Assembly: GCA_963807675.1 (NCBI GenBank) | Contig: CAWECP010000013.1 | Span: 62,001 to 126,000 of the forward strand | Direction: 5' to 3' | DNA from: Bog-473 sp963807675 | GTDB lineage: Bacteria; Actinomycetota; Acidimicrobiia; Acidimicrobiales; RAAP-2 | DNA: 64,000 nt | Shown: positions 38,084 through 46,159 of the stretch, piece by piece | Numbering within the stretch: the stretch's first letter is position 1 | How the letters are laid out: every line of letters begins with the position of its first letter | Position numbers and translations under genes: made by a program | The notes under the pieces: model-generated | What the model was told of the DNA's origin: nothing | What the model saw: the letters and a program-made list of their open reading frames with translations, nothing else | The model's database searches: none

Positions 38084-38112
38084 TTGACAGTCCTGAATGC
38101 ATCGATGATACT
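38084..38112 (+). promoter_or_regulatory. Promoter of arsI-aqpS-arsC
   Basis: TTGACA (38084-38089), a 17-base spacer and GATACT (38107-38112) form a good sigma-70-type promoter reading toward arsI. The palindrome CATCGATG (38100-38107) lies between the two boxes. Its -10 overlaps the -10 of the opposing arsR promoter. Confidence 0.7.
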
Positions 38113-38134
38113 CAATACATCGAGAAATGTCGAT
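38100..38134. promoter_or_regulatory. Probable ArsR operator
   Basis: ATCGA occurs at 38101-38105 and 38119-38123, and its complement TCGAT at 38130-38134. CATCGATG at 38100-38107 is a perfect palindrome. The cluster covers both -10 boxes, so one ArsR dimer set could block both promoters. Confidence 0.55.
38105..38133 (-). promoter_or_regulatory. Promoter of arsR
   Basis: On the minus strand TCGACA (38133-38128), a 17-base spacer and TATCAT (38110-38105) fit a sigma-70-type promoter toward arsR. Its -10 shares 38107-38110 with the opposing promoter, so the two should compete for polymerase. Confidence 0.65.
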
Positions 38135-38151
38135 ATGTGGAGGTCCCGCTC

Positions 38152-38637
38152 GTGTCCCGTCTCCAGCTCGCTCTCAACGTCTCCGACATCGAAGAAGCAG
38201 TCGAGTTCTACTCCAAGTTCTTCGGGACCCAGCCGGCCAAGCGCCAACCCGGCTACGCCAACTTCGCCATTGTGGACCCGCCGCTGAAGCTCGTCTTGAT
38301 CGAGGATGCGCACGGACCACGGAGCGGTACGGAGGGGGCGCTCAACCACCTCGGCATCGAGGTAGAAACGCCTCACGAGGTGAAGGCCACGTCGCTGCGT
38401 CTGCAGGACGAAGGACTCGCGGCGAAGGCCGAGGACAACACGACGTGCTGCTACGCGGTCCAGGACAAGGTCTGGGTCCGCGATCCGGACGGTGCGCCGT
38501 GGGAGGTCTACGCCGTGCTCGCCGACGCACCGGCCGAGACGGGCCTGCGCGGAGACGGCTCCTGCCGCGGGCCTGAGGGCGATACGGGCCATCCCGTCAC
38601 GCTCCTTGCAGACCCTGGCACGTCGTCCTGCTGCTGA
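38152..38637 (+). CDS. arsI: ArsI/CadI-type C-As lyase (VOC family)
   Basis: 161 residues from a GTG at 38152 with GGAGG eight bases upstream. It matches the ArsI/CadI pattern: LQLALNVSDIEEAVEFYSKF with FGTQPAKRQPGYANFAI, then ALNHLGIEV with the metal His. The paired cysteines in TTCCYAVQDKVWV bind trivalent arsenicals, and WEVYAV carries the metal Glu. ArsI cleaves the C-As bond of methylarsenite using Fe(II) and O2. A Cys-Cys pair ends the protein (GTSSCC). It is first in the arsI-aqpS-arsC operon, 18 bases before aqpS. Confidence 0.9.
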   Translation: MSRLQLALNVSDIEEAVEFYSKFFGTQPAKRQPGYANFAIVDPPLKLVLIEDAHGPRSGTEGALNHLGIEVETPHEVKATSLRLQDEGLAAKAEDNTTCCYAVQDKVWVRDPDGAPWEVYAVLADAPAETGLRGDGSCRGPEGDTGHPVTLLADPGTSSCC

Positions 38638-38655
38638 GCGTCCGTTCCGGGTTTC

Positions 38656-39405
38656 GTGCGGGATACCGCGTTGTGGCGGCGGCTGCTGGCCGAGTTCCTG
38701 GGATCGTTCTTCTTGTGCGCCGTGGTGGTCGGGTCTGGCCTCGCGGCCGAGAATCTGTCCCCAGGGAACATGGGCCTGGAGCTCTTTGAGAACGCCGCCG
38801 CGACGGCAACAGGGCTGTTTGTGATCATCTTGATGTTCGGACCGATCTCCGGGGGACACTTCAACCCGGTGGTCTCCTTCGTCGATGCCGTCTTCGGCGG
38901 TCTCAAGTGGAGGGATGCCACGGCCTACTTGCCGGCCCAGGTCCTGGGGTGCGTGAGTGGGGCAGTGGTGGCCAACGTGATGTTCTCGAACGCGGCCATC
39001 TCCGTCTCGACCAGGAACCGAGCGAGCGGTCCGCATTTCATCTCCGAGGTGCTCGCCACCGTTGGCTTGATCCTGGTGATCTTCGCCCTGGCCCGAACGG
39101 GGCGGTCCCACCTGGCACCGGCTGCCGTCGGGGCCTACATCGGTGCGGCCTACTTCTTCACGAGTTCGACGAGTTTCGCCAACCCCGCCATCACGGTCGG
39201 CCGGATGTTCTCGAACAGCTTCGCTGGGATCGCTCCGTCATCGGTTCCGAGTTTCGTCTCCGCGCAGGTGCTCGGTGGTCTGATGGCGGTCGGCATCGTC
39301 TGGGTCCTCTATCCCGGGGTGACTCCTGGCCAGGCGGCCACGGTCGTCGTCCCGCACCGCCGGGACGAGAGCGCTCTCGTCGAGCCCGCCGAGGAGCGAT
39401 CGTGA
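38656..39405 (+). CDS. aqpS: Aquaglyceroporin AqpS-like arsenite channel
   Basis: 249 residues from a GTG. It is a MIP-family channel with six membrane helices and two pore half-helices marked by GGHFNPVVSF (NPV in place of NPA) and SFANPAITVGR. Such channels in ars operons let arsenite leave the cell down its gradient after arsenate is reduced inside. Context supports this: it lies between arsI and arsC, and the arsC GTG overlaps its stop. No ArsB or Acr3 pump is present in the window, so the channel is the only visible exit. Confidence 0.88.
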   Translation: MRDTALWRRLLAEFLGSFFLCAVVVGSGLAAENLSPGNMGLELFENAAATATGLFVIILMFGPISGGHFNPVVSFVDAVFGGLKWRDATAYLPAQVLGCVSGAVVANVMFSNAAISVSTRNRASGPHFISEVLATVGLILVIFALARTGRSHLAPAAVGAYIGAAYFFTSSTSFANPAITVGRMFSNSFAGIAPSSVPSFVSAQVLGGLMAVGIVWVLYPGVTPGQAATVVVPHRRDESALVEPAEERS

Positions 39406-39851
39406 GTGACGTGCCGGTTGTTCTGTTCCTCTGCACGCACAACGCCGGGCGGAGCCTGGCCGCCCGGGTTCTGCTCGATCACTACGCCCAAGGCCGCATC
39501 GACGTGCGGTCCGCCGGCTCGGACCCGGCTGACGACCTCAACCCGTCCGTCGTGGCGCTGCTGGTCGAACGGGGACTCCATCCGGGCACGGAGGTCCCCA
39601 AGGCCATCACCGACGAGTCGGCCCGGGAGGCCGACGTGATCGTCACGATGGGCTGTGGCGACACGTGCCCGGTGTACCCAGGCAAGCGTTACGTGAACTG
39701 GGAACTCCCGGACCCCGCTGGTCAACCAGTCGACGCAGTGCGGCCCGTCGTGGATGAGATCGACCGTCGAGTGCAGACACTGCTGCATGAGCTGTTGGCG
39801 GGCTCACGTGCTCGAGAGCGGCGCACTGCCACGACCGACTGGGGGCCCTGA
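39402..39851 (+). CDS. arsC: Arsenate reductase ArsC (LMW-PTP type)
   Basis: 149 residues from a GTG overlapping the aqpS stop (GTGA). The P-loop CTHNAGRS (from Cys11) is that of low-molecular-weight phosphatase-fold arsenate reductases. A second cysteine pair, in MGCGDTCPVYPG, and the loop Asp in LPDPAGQP are present. The Cys trio suggests a thioredoxin-type relay, though mycothiol-linked variants exist in actinobacteria. It reduces arsenate to arsenite, the AqpS substrate. The C-terminal tail is polar and somewhat extended (RARERRTATTDWG). Confidence 0.92.
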   Translation: MSDVPVVLFLCTHNAGRSLAARVLLDHYAQGRIDVRSAGSDPADDLNPSVVALLVERGLHPGTEVPKAITDESAREADVIVTMGCGDTCPVYPGKRYVNWELPDPAGQPVDAVRPVVDEIDRRVQTLLHELLAGSRARERRTATTDWGP

Positions 39852-39962
39852 GTCTGACGACGATTCGTTGTCAGCCCCGGCACCCCATGAAGCCCTCGGT
39901 GGAGCCTTGCTGCCTACCATGGTGGCGGTGAACGGGTCGTCCACCAAGCGGGTGGCGCGCTG

Positions 39963-41513
39963 ATGGGTCGGCGCATCAGGTGGCTCGGCGTGATCATGGT
40001 GCTCTGCTTCGGCCTGGTGGTCGTCCAGCTGGTGAACATCCAACTCGTGAAGGCGAAGCAGTTGTCGACCTCTCCGGACAATCCCCGTGTCGCCGTCATG
40101 GCGGACGACAACGCCAGAGGGGACATCTATGCCGCTGACGGCACGGTCCTGGCCCAGTCGGTGCCGACACCGGCGGGAACCAACCGGACCGCCTACAAGT
40201 ACGACTACGTCCGCCAGTACCCCGACGGACCGCTCTACGCCGGCATCACCGGGTATGACTCGGCGCTCTACTACGGCACCAGCGGGATCGAGGAGCAGTA
40301 CGACTCGTACCTGGACGCGCACCCGCAGGCGCCCCACACGCTGAGCCAGCTGCTGTTCCGCGAGAACCCGCCCGTGATCACCGACAACGTGACGCTGACG
40401 GTGGAGCCCAAGCTGCAGGAGGCGGCGTGGCAGGCGCTGACCACCCTGCCTCCCGGGGCGAACAACGACGGCGCCGTCGTCGTGCTGGACCCCAAGACGG
40501 GCGCGGTCCTGGCCATGGTCTCCAACCCCACCTACGACCCCAACGCCCTGGTCGGTCCGTCCCTGTCGGCCGAGCTGCTGGCCCACTACAGCTACACCCA
40601 GAAGGACCACGAGGGATTCTTCCCGCTGCGCCCGATCGCCACGGAGGAATTCTTCTTTCCCGGGTCGACCATGAAGGTCGTGACGAGCACGGCGGCGTAC
40701 AACCTGAAGCCTTCGCTGGCCAACTTCGACTACAAGGTCCAGCTGTGCCAGGGCTTCTCTGACTCGAACAAACAGCTGTGCAACGACGACGGGCCGTGCG
40801 GCGGCACCATGACGGTCATGCTCCCCGCGTCGTGTGACCCCGGCTACGCCGAGCTCGGCATCCAAGAGGGCGTGAGCACCCTGCGCCAGCAGGCCGAGCT
40901 GTTCGGCTACAACTCGGTGCCCGGCATCGATCTGCCCGACGTGATCGCGTCGACGCTGCAGACGCTGCCGGCCGACGCCCAGGCACTCCAGGGGTACGCG
41001 TCCATCGGCCAGGACGTGGTCGAGACGACCGCCCTCCAGAACGCCATGGTGGCGGAGGGGATCGCCGACGGCGGCGTCGTCATGACACCACACCTCATGT
41101 CGTCGATCACCGACTCGCTGGGGAGCCTGGTCGAGAACTACACGCCCAGCGCGCTGCCGCGGTCGGCGTCGACGACGGTGGCGCAGCAGGTGACGTCGCT
41201 GATGGAAGGCGTCGCCACCGGAGGGACCGCGGCGGGGGTCTTCCCGACGTATCTCTGCGCCGCCGTCAAGACCGGGACCGCACAGACCGGTCTCGGCGTC
41301 AACCACGACTGGATGATCGGCTTCGCGCCGGCCAACGATCCCCAGATCGCCGTGGCCGTCGTGGTCCCGTACCAGTACATCGGCACCGACGGCGCCCAGG
41401 TGGCCGGCCCGATCGTGCGGGCGGTCATGGAGGCAGCCCTGCCGGAAGGATCTGTGAAGCAGCCCTGCACCGTGCCGCCCGTCCCCGCCTCGGCGTTCAC
41501 CGCCGGGACCTGA
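39963..41513 (+). CDS. Penicillin-binding protein (D,D-transpeptidase, PbpA/FtsI-like)
   Basis: 516 residues from an ATG. An N-terminal anchor (WLGVIMVLCFGLVVVQLVNI) is followed by a short dimerisation domain (NARGDIYAADGTVLAQS) and the transpeptidase. The SxxK motif is STMK (Ser235, Lys238) and KTG is at 436-438 (AAVKTGTAQTG). The second motif, usually SxN, reads SCD (290-292) inside LPASCDPGYAELG. It would cross-link peptidoglycan outside the membrane. There are no rodA/ftsW or FHA genes beside it, unlike the usual pbpA cluster. The Asn-to-Asp change may lower activity or be a local substitution. Confidence 0.85.
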   Translation: MGRRIRWLGVIMVLCFGLVVVQLVNIQLVKAKQLSTSPDNPRVAVMADDNARGDIYAADGTVLAQSVPTPAGTNRTAYKYDYVRQYPDGPLYAGITGYDSALYYGTSGIEEQYDSYLDAHPQAPHTLSQLLFRENPPVITDNVTLTVEPKLQEAAWQALTTLPPGANNDGAVVVLDPKTGAVLAMVSNPTYDPNALVGPSLSAELLAHYSYTQKDHEGFFPLRPIATEEFFFPGSTMKVVTSTAAYNLKPSLANFDYKVQLCQGFSDSNKQLCNDDGPCGGTMTVMLPASCDPGYAELGIQEGVSTLRQQAELFGYNSVPGIDLPDVIASTLQTLPADAQALQGYASIGQDVVETTALQNAMVAEGIADGGVVMTPHLMSSITDSLGSLVENYTPSALPRSASTTVAQQVTSLMEGVATGGTAAGVFPTYLCAAVKTGTAQTGLGVNHDWMIGFAPANDPQIAVAVVVPYQYIGTDGAQVAGPIVRAVMEAALPEGSVKQPCTVPPVPASAFTAGT

Positions 41514-41746
41514 GACCCGGGGTCCGCCACAGGGCTCCGTGAGTGCGTCCGCCGCCTCATGGCTGGTCGTTGCTCGTGCCCGTGCACGGAGCTCCCTCAC
41601 CGTGCCGATGGTTACCGGGCCTCCCGGCTCGTCGCCGGGCCTCGCGCCACCTGAGACGTTCCTGAAGGGACACCCGTGCGCGGCACGCCGCGACACGGAG
41701 CGCTCCGCCGTGGGCACGCCCGGGGCGCGCTCGTCATACTTGATCC
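41514..41746. other. Gap between PBP and acyl-CoA ligase genes
   Basis: No gene is seen. GACCCGGGGTC (41515-41525), an 11-base perfect palindrome immediately after the PBP stop, could be part of a weak terminator. A TACTTGATCC stretch lies just before the ligase start; no ribosome site is clear. Confidence 0.3.
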
Positions 41747-43366
41747 ATGGAAAGCACCATGCAGGACCACCCGCTCCTGATCAGCGACATCCTCCGCCAC
41801 GGCCAGCAGGTACACGGCGACAGCTCCGTCATCACGGTCGAGGCCGGGGGCCACCGCTCGGCCACCTTCGCCGAGGTGGCGAGCCGGGCGGAGCAGCTGG
41901 CGGCCGCCCTGACCCGCCTCGGCATCCAGGAGGGTGACCGCGTCGGGACCTTCTGCTGGAACAACCAGGGCCACCTCGAGGCCTACCTGGCCATCCCCTC
42001 CATGGGGGCCGTGCTGCACACCCTCAACATCCGGCTGCCGGCCGACCAGCTGACGTACGTCATCAACCACGCCGAAGACCGGTTCATCATTGTGGACGCC
42101 TCCCTCATCCCGCTCCTGGCCGCCATCAAGGACGACCTCAAGACGGTGGAGACCATCATCGTGGCGGGGGAGGGGGACACCACGCCGCTCGGCGAGACGC
42201 TCTCCTACGAGCAGCTCCTGGCCGCCGAGGAGCCCGGCTTCGAGTGGCCCGTGCTCGACGAGCGCTCCGCCGCGGCCATGTGCTACACGAGCGGCACCAC
42301 CGGGAACCCAAAGGGCGTCGTCTACTCGCACCGCTCCACCTGGCTGCACACCATGGCCGAACAGGCGGCGTCGTCGGTGGGGATGACCGAGACCGACCGC
42401 ATCCTCATCATTGTGCCCATGTTCCACGCCAACGCCTGGGGCACGCCCTACGGCGCCTTCATGGCCGGCACCGACATGATCATGCCCCAGATGTTCCTCA
42501 TGGGCGAGCAGCTGGCCAACGTGATCAACGAGTTCCACCCGACGCTCGCCTGTGGCGTGCCCACCATCTGGAACGGCCTGCTCGCGCTCGACACGAAGAT
42601 CGACTTCTCGACCGTGCGTGCCATCACCGCCGGCGGGGCCGCCGTGCCCGAGTCGCTGATCCGCGCCTTCGAGGAACGCTTCGGCGTGACCATCATCCAG
42701 GGTTGGGGCATGACCGAGACCAGCCCGCTGGCCGCCTTCGGCCTGCCGCCGGCCCGCAAGCAGGACGGGCACGACGACATGTACTACAAGATCAAGGCGG
42801 GCCGGGTCGTCGGCGGCGTCGAGGTGCGCGTCGTGGCCGAAGACGCCACCGTGCTGCCGAACGACGGGGAGTCGGTGGGCGAGTTCGAGATCCGCGGCCC
42901 CTGGATCACCGGCTCGTACTACAAGGACGAGGACCCGGCGAAGTTCCACGACGGCTGGCTGCGCACGGGCGACGTCGGCACCCAGGACGCCCAGGGCTAC
43001 CTGACCATCTCGGACCGCACCAAGGACGTCATCAAGTCGGGCGGCGAGTGGATCTCCTCGGTCGAGCTCGAGAACGCGGTCATGGGGCACCCCGACGTGT
43101 TCGAGGCCGCCGTCATCGCCGTACCCGACCCCAAGTGGTCGGAGCGGCCCCTGGTGGCCGTGGTGCCCAAGCCGGGCCACACGCTGGAGCCGGCCGACCT
43201 GGTGGCGTTCCTGAGCGACCGGGTGCCGCGCTGGTGGCTGCCCGACCAGTGGACCTTCATCGACGAGGTGCCGAAGACGAGCGTCGGCAAGTTCGACAAG
43301 AAGGTGATGCGGGCGGCCTACGCCGACGGCGCCTACCAGGTGCAGCACACGCCGCTGCCCAAGTGA
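41747..43366 (+). CDS. Long-chain fatty-acid-CoA ligase
   Basis: 539 residues; ATG at 41747, with an alternative ATG at 41759. It is an ANL adenylating enzyme: the P-loop is CYTSGTTGNPKGVVYSH, followed by GWGMTETSPLA. DGWLRTGDVGTQDAQGYL carries the ribose-binding Asp, and DRTKDVIKSGGEWISSVELE the hinge. The catalytic Lys is in KTSVGKFDKK near the C-terminus. It activates a carboxylic acid, probably a medium to long fatty acid, to its CoA thioester. The next small gene overlaps its stop (GTGA). Confidence 0.9.
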   Translation: MESTMQDHPLLISDILRHGQQVHGDSSVITVEAGGHRSATFAEVASRAEQLAAALTRLGIQEGDRVGTFCWNNQGHLEAYLAIPSMGAVLHTLNIRLPADQLTYVINHAEDRFIIVDASLIPLLAAIKDDLKTVETIIVAGEGDTTPLGETLSYEQLLAAEEPGFEWPVLDERSAAAMCYTSGTTGNPKGVVYSHRSTWLHTMAEQAASSVGMTETDRILIIVPMFHANAWGTPYGAFMAGTDMIMPQMFLMGEQLANVINEFHPTLACGVPTIWNGLLALDTKIDFSTVRAITAGGAAVPESLIRAFEERFGVTIIQGWGMTETSPLAAFGLPPARKQDGHDDMYYKIKAGRVVGGVEVRVVAEDATVLPNDGESVGEFEIRGPWITGSYYKDEDPAKFHDGWLRTGDVGTQDAQGYLTISDRTKDVIKSGGEWISSVELENAVMGHPDVFEAAVIAVPDPKWSERPLVAVVPKPGHTLEPADLVAFLSDRVPRWWLPDQWTFIDEVPKTSVGKFDKKVMRAAYADGAYQVQHTPLPK

Positions 43367-43614
43367 GCGCGCCGAGCGACGCCATGGCGTCCATGGCCGA
43401 GCGGCTCGAAGGGATGGTCGAGGAGCTGACGGACATGGCCATGGACGCACTGCGCCGCGCCACCTCGGGTGACCCCGACTCGGCGGAGACCGGGGAGGCC
43501 CTGGCCATGGAGCGCCGCATCCTCAAGGCGCGCCGGGCCGTCGAGAAGGCCGCTGCGGCGCTCGGCGACGAGTCGAGGAGCGCCCGAGCCTCCCTCGACG
43601 ACGGCGCCGCCTGA
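43363..43614 (+). CDS. Small helical hypothetical protein
   Basis: 83 residues from a GTG overlapping the ligase stop; an ATG at 43384 is possible. It is predicted to be two amphipathic helices (MAERLEGMVEELTDMAMDAL, then MERRILKARRAVEKAAAAL) and is Ala/Glu-rich, with no cysteine or membrane segment. ThpR follows after nine bases. Function is unknown. The tight spacing supports a real gene. Confidence 0.6.
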   Translation: MSAPSDAMASMAERLEGMVEELTDMAMDALRRATSGDPDSAETGEALAMERRILKARRAVEKAAAALGDESRSARASLDDGAA

Positions 43615-43623
43615 CCGGCGCCC

Positions 43624-44163
43624 GTGCGCCTGTTCGTCGCCGCCTGGCCCGACGACGCCACGCGTCGGCGCCTCGGTGCGCTCGAGCTCGAGCTGGGCCG
43701 GAGCAAGGGGCTGCGCTTCGTCGGCCCCACGCGCTGGCACGTGACCCTGCGGTTCCTCGGCGAGGTGGACCAGGCCCTCGTCGACCCGATCGGCGAGGCC
43801 CTGACGGCCGGCGCCGCCGCCTGCGCCGGGCCCGTCGAGTGCCGGCTGGGGCCGGGCACCGGCTGGTTCACCGGCGTGCGCGTCCTGCAGCTGCCCGCCA
43901 CCGGGCTCGACGGCGTGGCCGCCGCCGTGCGCGCCGCCACCCTCCCCTTCGTGCCCGAGCCGGACGGCGAGCCGTCCTTCAACGGCCACCTGACACTGGC
44001 CCGCTCCAAGGGCAGGCGCCTCAGCGTGGCCGCGCTGGGGGAGATGGCGAACATCCCCTTCGAGGCCGCCTTCTCCGTGCCCGCCGTCGACCTGGTCGTC
44101 TCCGAGCCCTCGCCGCAGGGCCACGGCTACGCCACGGTGGTGCGGGCCCCGCTCGGCGGCTGA
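43624..44163 (+). CDS. thpR: RNA 2',3'-cyclic phosphodiesterase ThpR
   Basis: 179 residues from a GTG. It is a 2H phosphoesterase: the first HxTx is WHVTLRFLG (His39), and the second is FNGHLTLARSKG near residue 122. An early RLFVAAWPDDATRRRL and the closing DLVVSEPSPQGHGYATV fit the bacterial LigT/ThpR family. It opens 2',3'-cyclic phosphates on RNA. It follows the acyl-CoA ligase and the small helical gene on the same strand. Confidence 0.88.
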   Translation: MRLFVAAWPDDATRRRLGALELELGRSKGLRFVGPTRWHVTLRFLGEVDQALVDPIGEALTAGAAACAGPVECRLGPGTGWFTGVRVLQLPATGLDGVAAAVRAATLPFVPEPDGEPSFNGHLTLARSKGRRLSVAALGEMANIPFEAAFSVPAVDLVVSEPSPQGHGYATVVRAPLGG

Positions 44164-44201
44164 GGCCACCGCCGGTCACGACCGCGGCATATCCTCCGCC
44201 G

Positions 44202-44626
44202 GTGATCCCCGCGCGCCTGACCGCCGTCACCCTGGCCGCCCGGGACCTCCCGGCGCTTCGCCGCTTCTACCGGGGCCTCGGCTGGCCCGAAGTCGACGGC
44301 AGCGGCGAGGTTGGTGCGCCTTCGTCCTGGGCGGGGTGGTCCTGGCCCTGTACCCGGAGGGCGCGCTGGACGACGAGGCCGGCGCGGCCGGCCGCGGGCC
44401 GGGGGGCTTCACCTTGGCCCTCAACGTCGACACGCCCGACGAGGTGGACGCCGTCCACGCCGCCGGGGTGGCGGCCGGCGCCCGCACGCCAGGCCCGCCG
44501 ACGCGACGGGCCTGGGGCGGGCGCTCGGCCTACTGGGCCGACCCGGAAGGCAACCGGTGGGAGATCGCCTGGGCTCCGGGCCTCGCCCTCGGCGAACGGG
44601 GCGAGGTCGTCGCGTTCGGGTCGTAG
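44202..44626 (+). CDS. VOC/glyoxalase family protein, frameshifted
   Basis: The first 38 residues from a GTG at 44202 (RLTAVTLAARDLPALRRFYRG) are the first half-domain. At about 44315-44325 the frame must shift by one. It then continues as FVLGGVVLALYPEGAL, FTLALNVDTPDEVDAVHAAG, and ends AYWADPEGNRWEIAW plus 19 residues at 44626. This is a complete VOC protein across the shift. The metal and substrate are not known. The intact pattern on both sides suggests a base error in the sequence. Confidence 0.7.
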
Positions 44627-44629
44627 CCG

Positions 44630-46159
44630 CTACGCCGGGCGACCGGTGAGGAACTCGGTGATGGCCGTCGCCATGGCGGCCGCCGCCTGCTGCTGGAATT
44701 GCGGCGTCTCCAGAATGGCGGCGTCGGTGGCGTTTTGCATGTTGCCGCACTCGATCAGCACCTTGGGCACCGTGGTCAGGTTCAGCCCGGCCAGGTTGTT
44801 GCGCGGCTGCAGGCCGTCGACGCCGTCGTAGGTGCTCACCGGCATGGGCGTGCCCGCCTCGAAGGCGTTGCGCATGAGCGTGGCGAACGCGGCGGACGAC
44901 GCGACGACGCCGTCGTTCGGCCCGTCCGCCACCGGCTCGAGCACGGCGAAGCCGCGCCCGTCCACCGGCCCGCCGTCGGCGTGGATGTCGACGGCCACGT
45001 CGGCGTGGGCGTCGTTGATGATGGCGGCCCGCGTGGTCACGCACGGTCCCACGCCGTCGTTGTTGGGCCGCGTCAGCACGACGCTGGCGCCCTCCGCCTC
45101 CAGGTCCGCTTGCAGGTAGGTGGCCACGTTGAAGTTGTACTGGGCCTCGGTGTAGCCGCTGGCGGTCTCCGTGCCGGTGGTGTCGCACGGCTCGTCGCCC
45201 GTACCGTTGAAGACCGGCTGGTTGATGACGCCGGGTGCCGTGTAGTTGAGGCCGTTGTGACCCGGGTCGATCCCGACCACCTGGCCGGCCAGCGGCTCCG
45301 AGCCGACGACGAGCCAGTAGCCGGCGCCGGTCGCCGTGGCCGCCAGGCCGACGACCGGGGCCGGCAGCGCCGTGCCGCCGAGCGAGCCCAAATAGGTGGC
45401 GCTGCCGTACGTGAACACGCCCCCGTCCGAGGCGGCCAGCCAGTAGCCGCCGCCGTTGGGCGCCGCCGCCATGGCCACCACGGGCGAGTTCAGGCGCAGC
45501 GAGCCGGTGGAGCCGAAGAACCCGGCGTCGCCGTAGTTGAAGATGCCGCCGTCACTGGCCACCAGCCAGTAGCCACCGCCGTCGGGCGCGGCCATGCCGA
45601 CGACGGGCGCGTTCAGCGTCAGCGCGCCGGCCGACCCGGCGAAGGCGGCGTCGCCGTAGGCGAAGATGCCGCCGTCGGAGGCGACGAGCCAGTAGCCGCC
45701 CCCGTTGGGCGTGCCGGCCATGCCGACGATGGGCGCGTTGAGCGGCTGGCCCCCGCGTGAGCCGAGGAAGCCGGCGTCGCCGTAGTTGAAGATGCCGCCG
45801 TCGCGGGCCACCATCCAGTAGCCCTTGCCGTCGGGCGTGGCCGCCATGCCCACAATGGGCGCGTTCAGCGTCAGCGCGCCGGCCGACCCGTAGAAGCCGG
45901 CGTCACCGTAGGAGTAGATGCCGCCGTCGCTCCCCACCAGCCAGTAGCCGCCGCCGTCCGGCGTGGCCACCATGCCCACAATGGGCGCGTTCGGGTTGCT
46001 CACTGCGTTGGCCCCCACCGCGGTCGTCCCGAACGGCACCACCGAGTTCACCGGGGGAGTGGCGGCCGCGCCGGGCGCCCCGGGCCCGGCCAGGACCAGC
46101 CCGGCCAGCGTCAGCACCGCCGCCGCCGCCGCCAACGACCGCGCCGGCGCCCGTCTCAT
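44630..46159 (-). CDS. Secreted N-acetylmuramoyl-L-alanine amidase with propeller repeats
   Basis: 509 residues from an ATG at 46159 overlapping the stop of the LOG-family gene. After a signal peptide come five full 42-residue repeats and one partial repeat, built on NAPIVGMAATPDGGGYWLV, ASDGGIFNYGDAGFFGS (about 55-300). The C-terminal 205 residues are an Amidase_3 domain: zinc His in VGIDPGHNGLN, a second His in VDIHADGGP, and the catalytic Glu in VLIECGNMQN. It would cleave the peptide from the glycan in the wall. The repeat array likely forms a wall-binding propeller. It shares the repeat with the protein at 6385. Confidence 0.85.
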   Translation of the reverse strand: MRRAPARSLAAAAAVLTLAGLVLAGPGAPGAAATPPVNSVVPFGTTAVGANAVSNPNAPIVGMVATPDGGGYWLVGSDGGIYSYGDAGFYGSAGALTLNAPIVGMAATPDGKGYWMVARDGGIFNYGDAGFLGSRGGQPLNAPIVGMAGTPNGGGYWLVASDGGIFAYGDAAFAGSAGALTLNAPVVGMAAPDGGGYWLVASDGGIFNYGDAGFFGSTGSLRLNSPVVAMAAAPNGGGYWLAASDGGVFTYGSATYLGSLGGTALPAPVVGLAATATGAGYWLVVGSEPLAGQVVGIDPGHNGLNYTAPGVINQPVFNGTGDEPCDTTGTETASGYTEAQYNFNVATYLQADLEAEGASVVLTRPNNDGVGPCVTTRAAIINDAHADVAVDIHADGGPVDGRGFAVLEPVADGPNDGVVASSAAFATLMRNAFEAGTPMPVSTYDGVDGLQPRNNLAGLNLTTVPKVLIECGNMQNATDAAILETPQFQQQAAAAMATAITEFLTGRPA

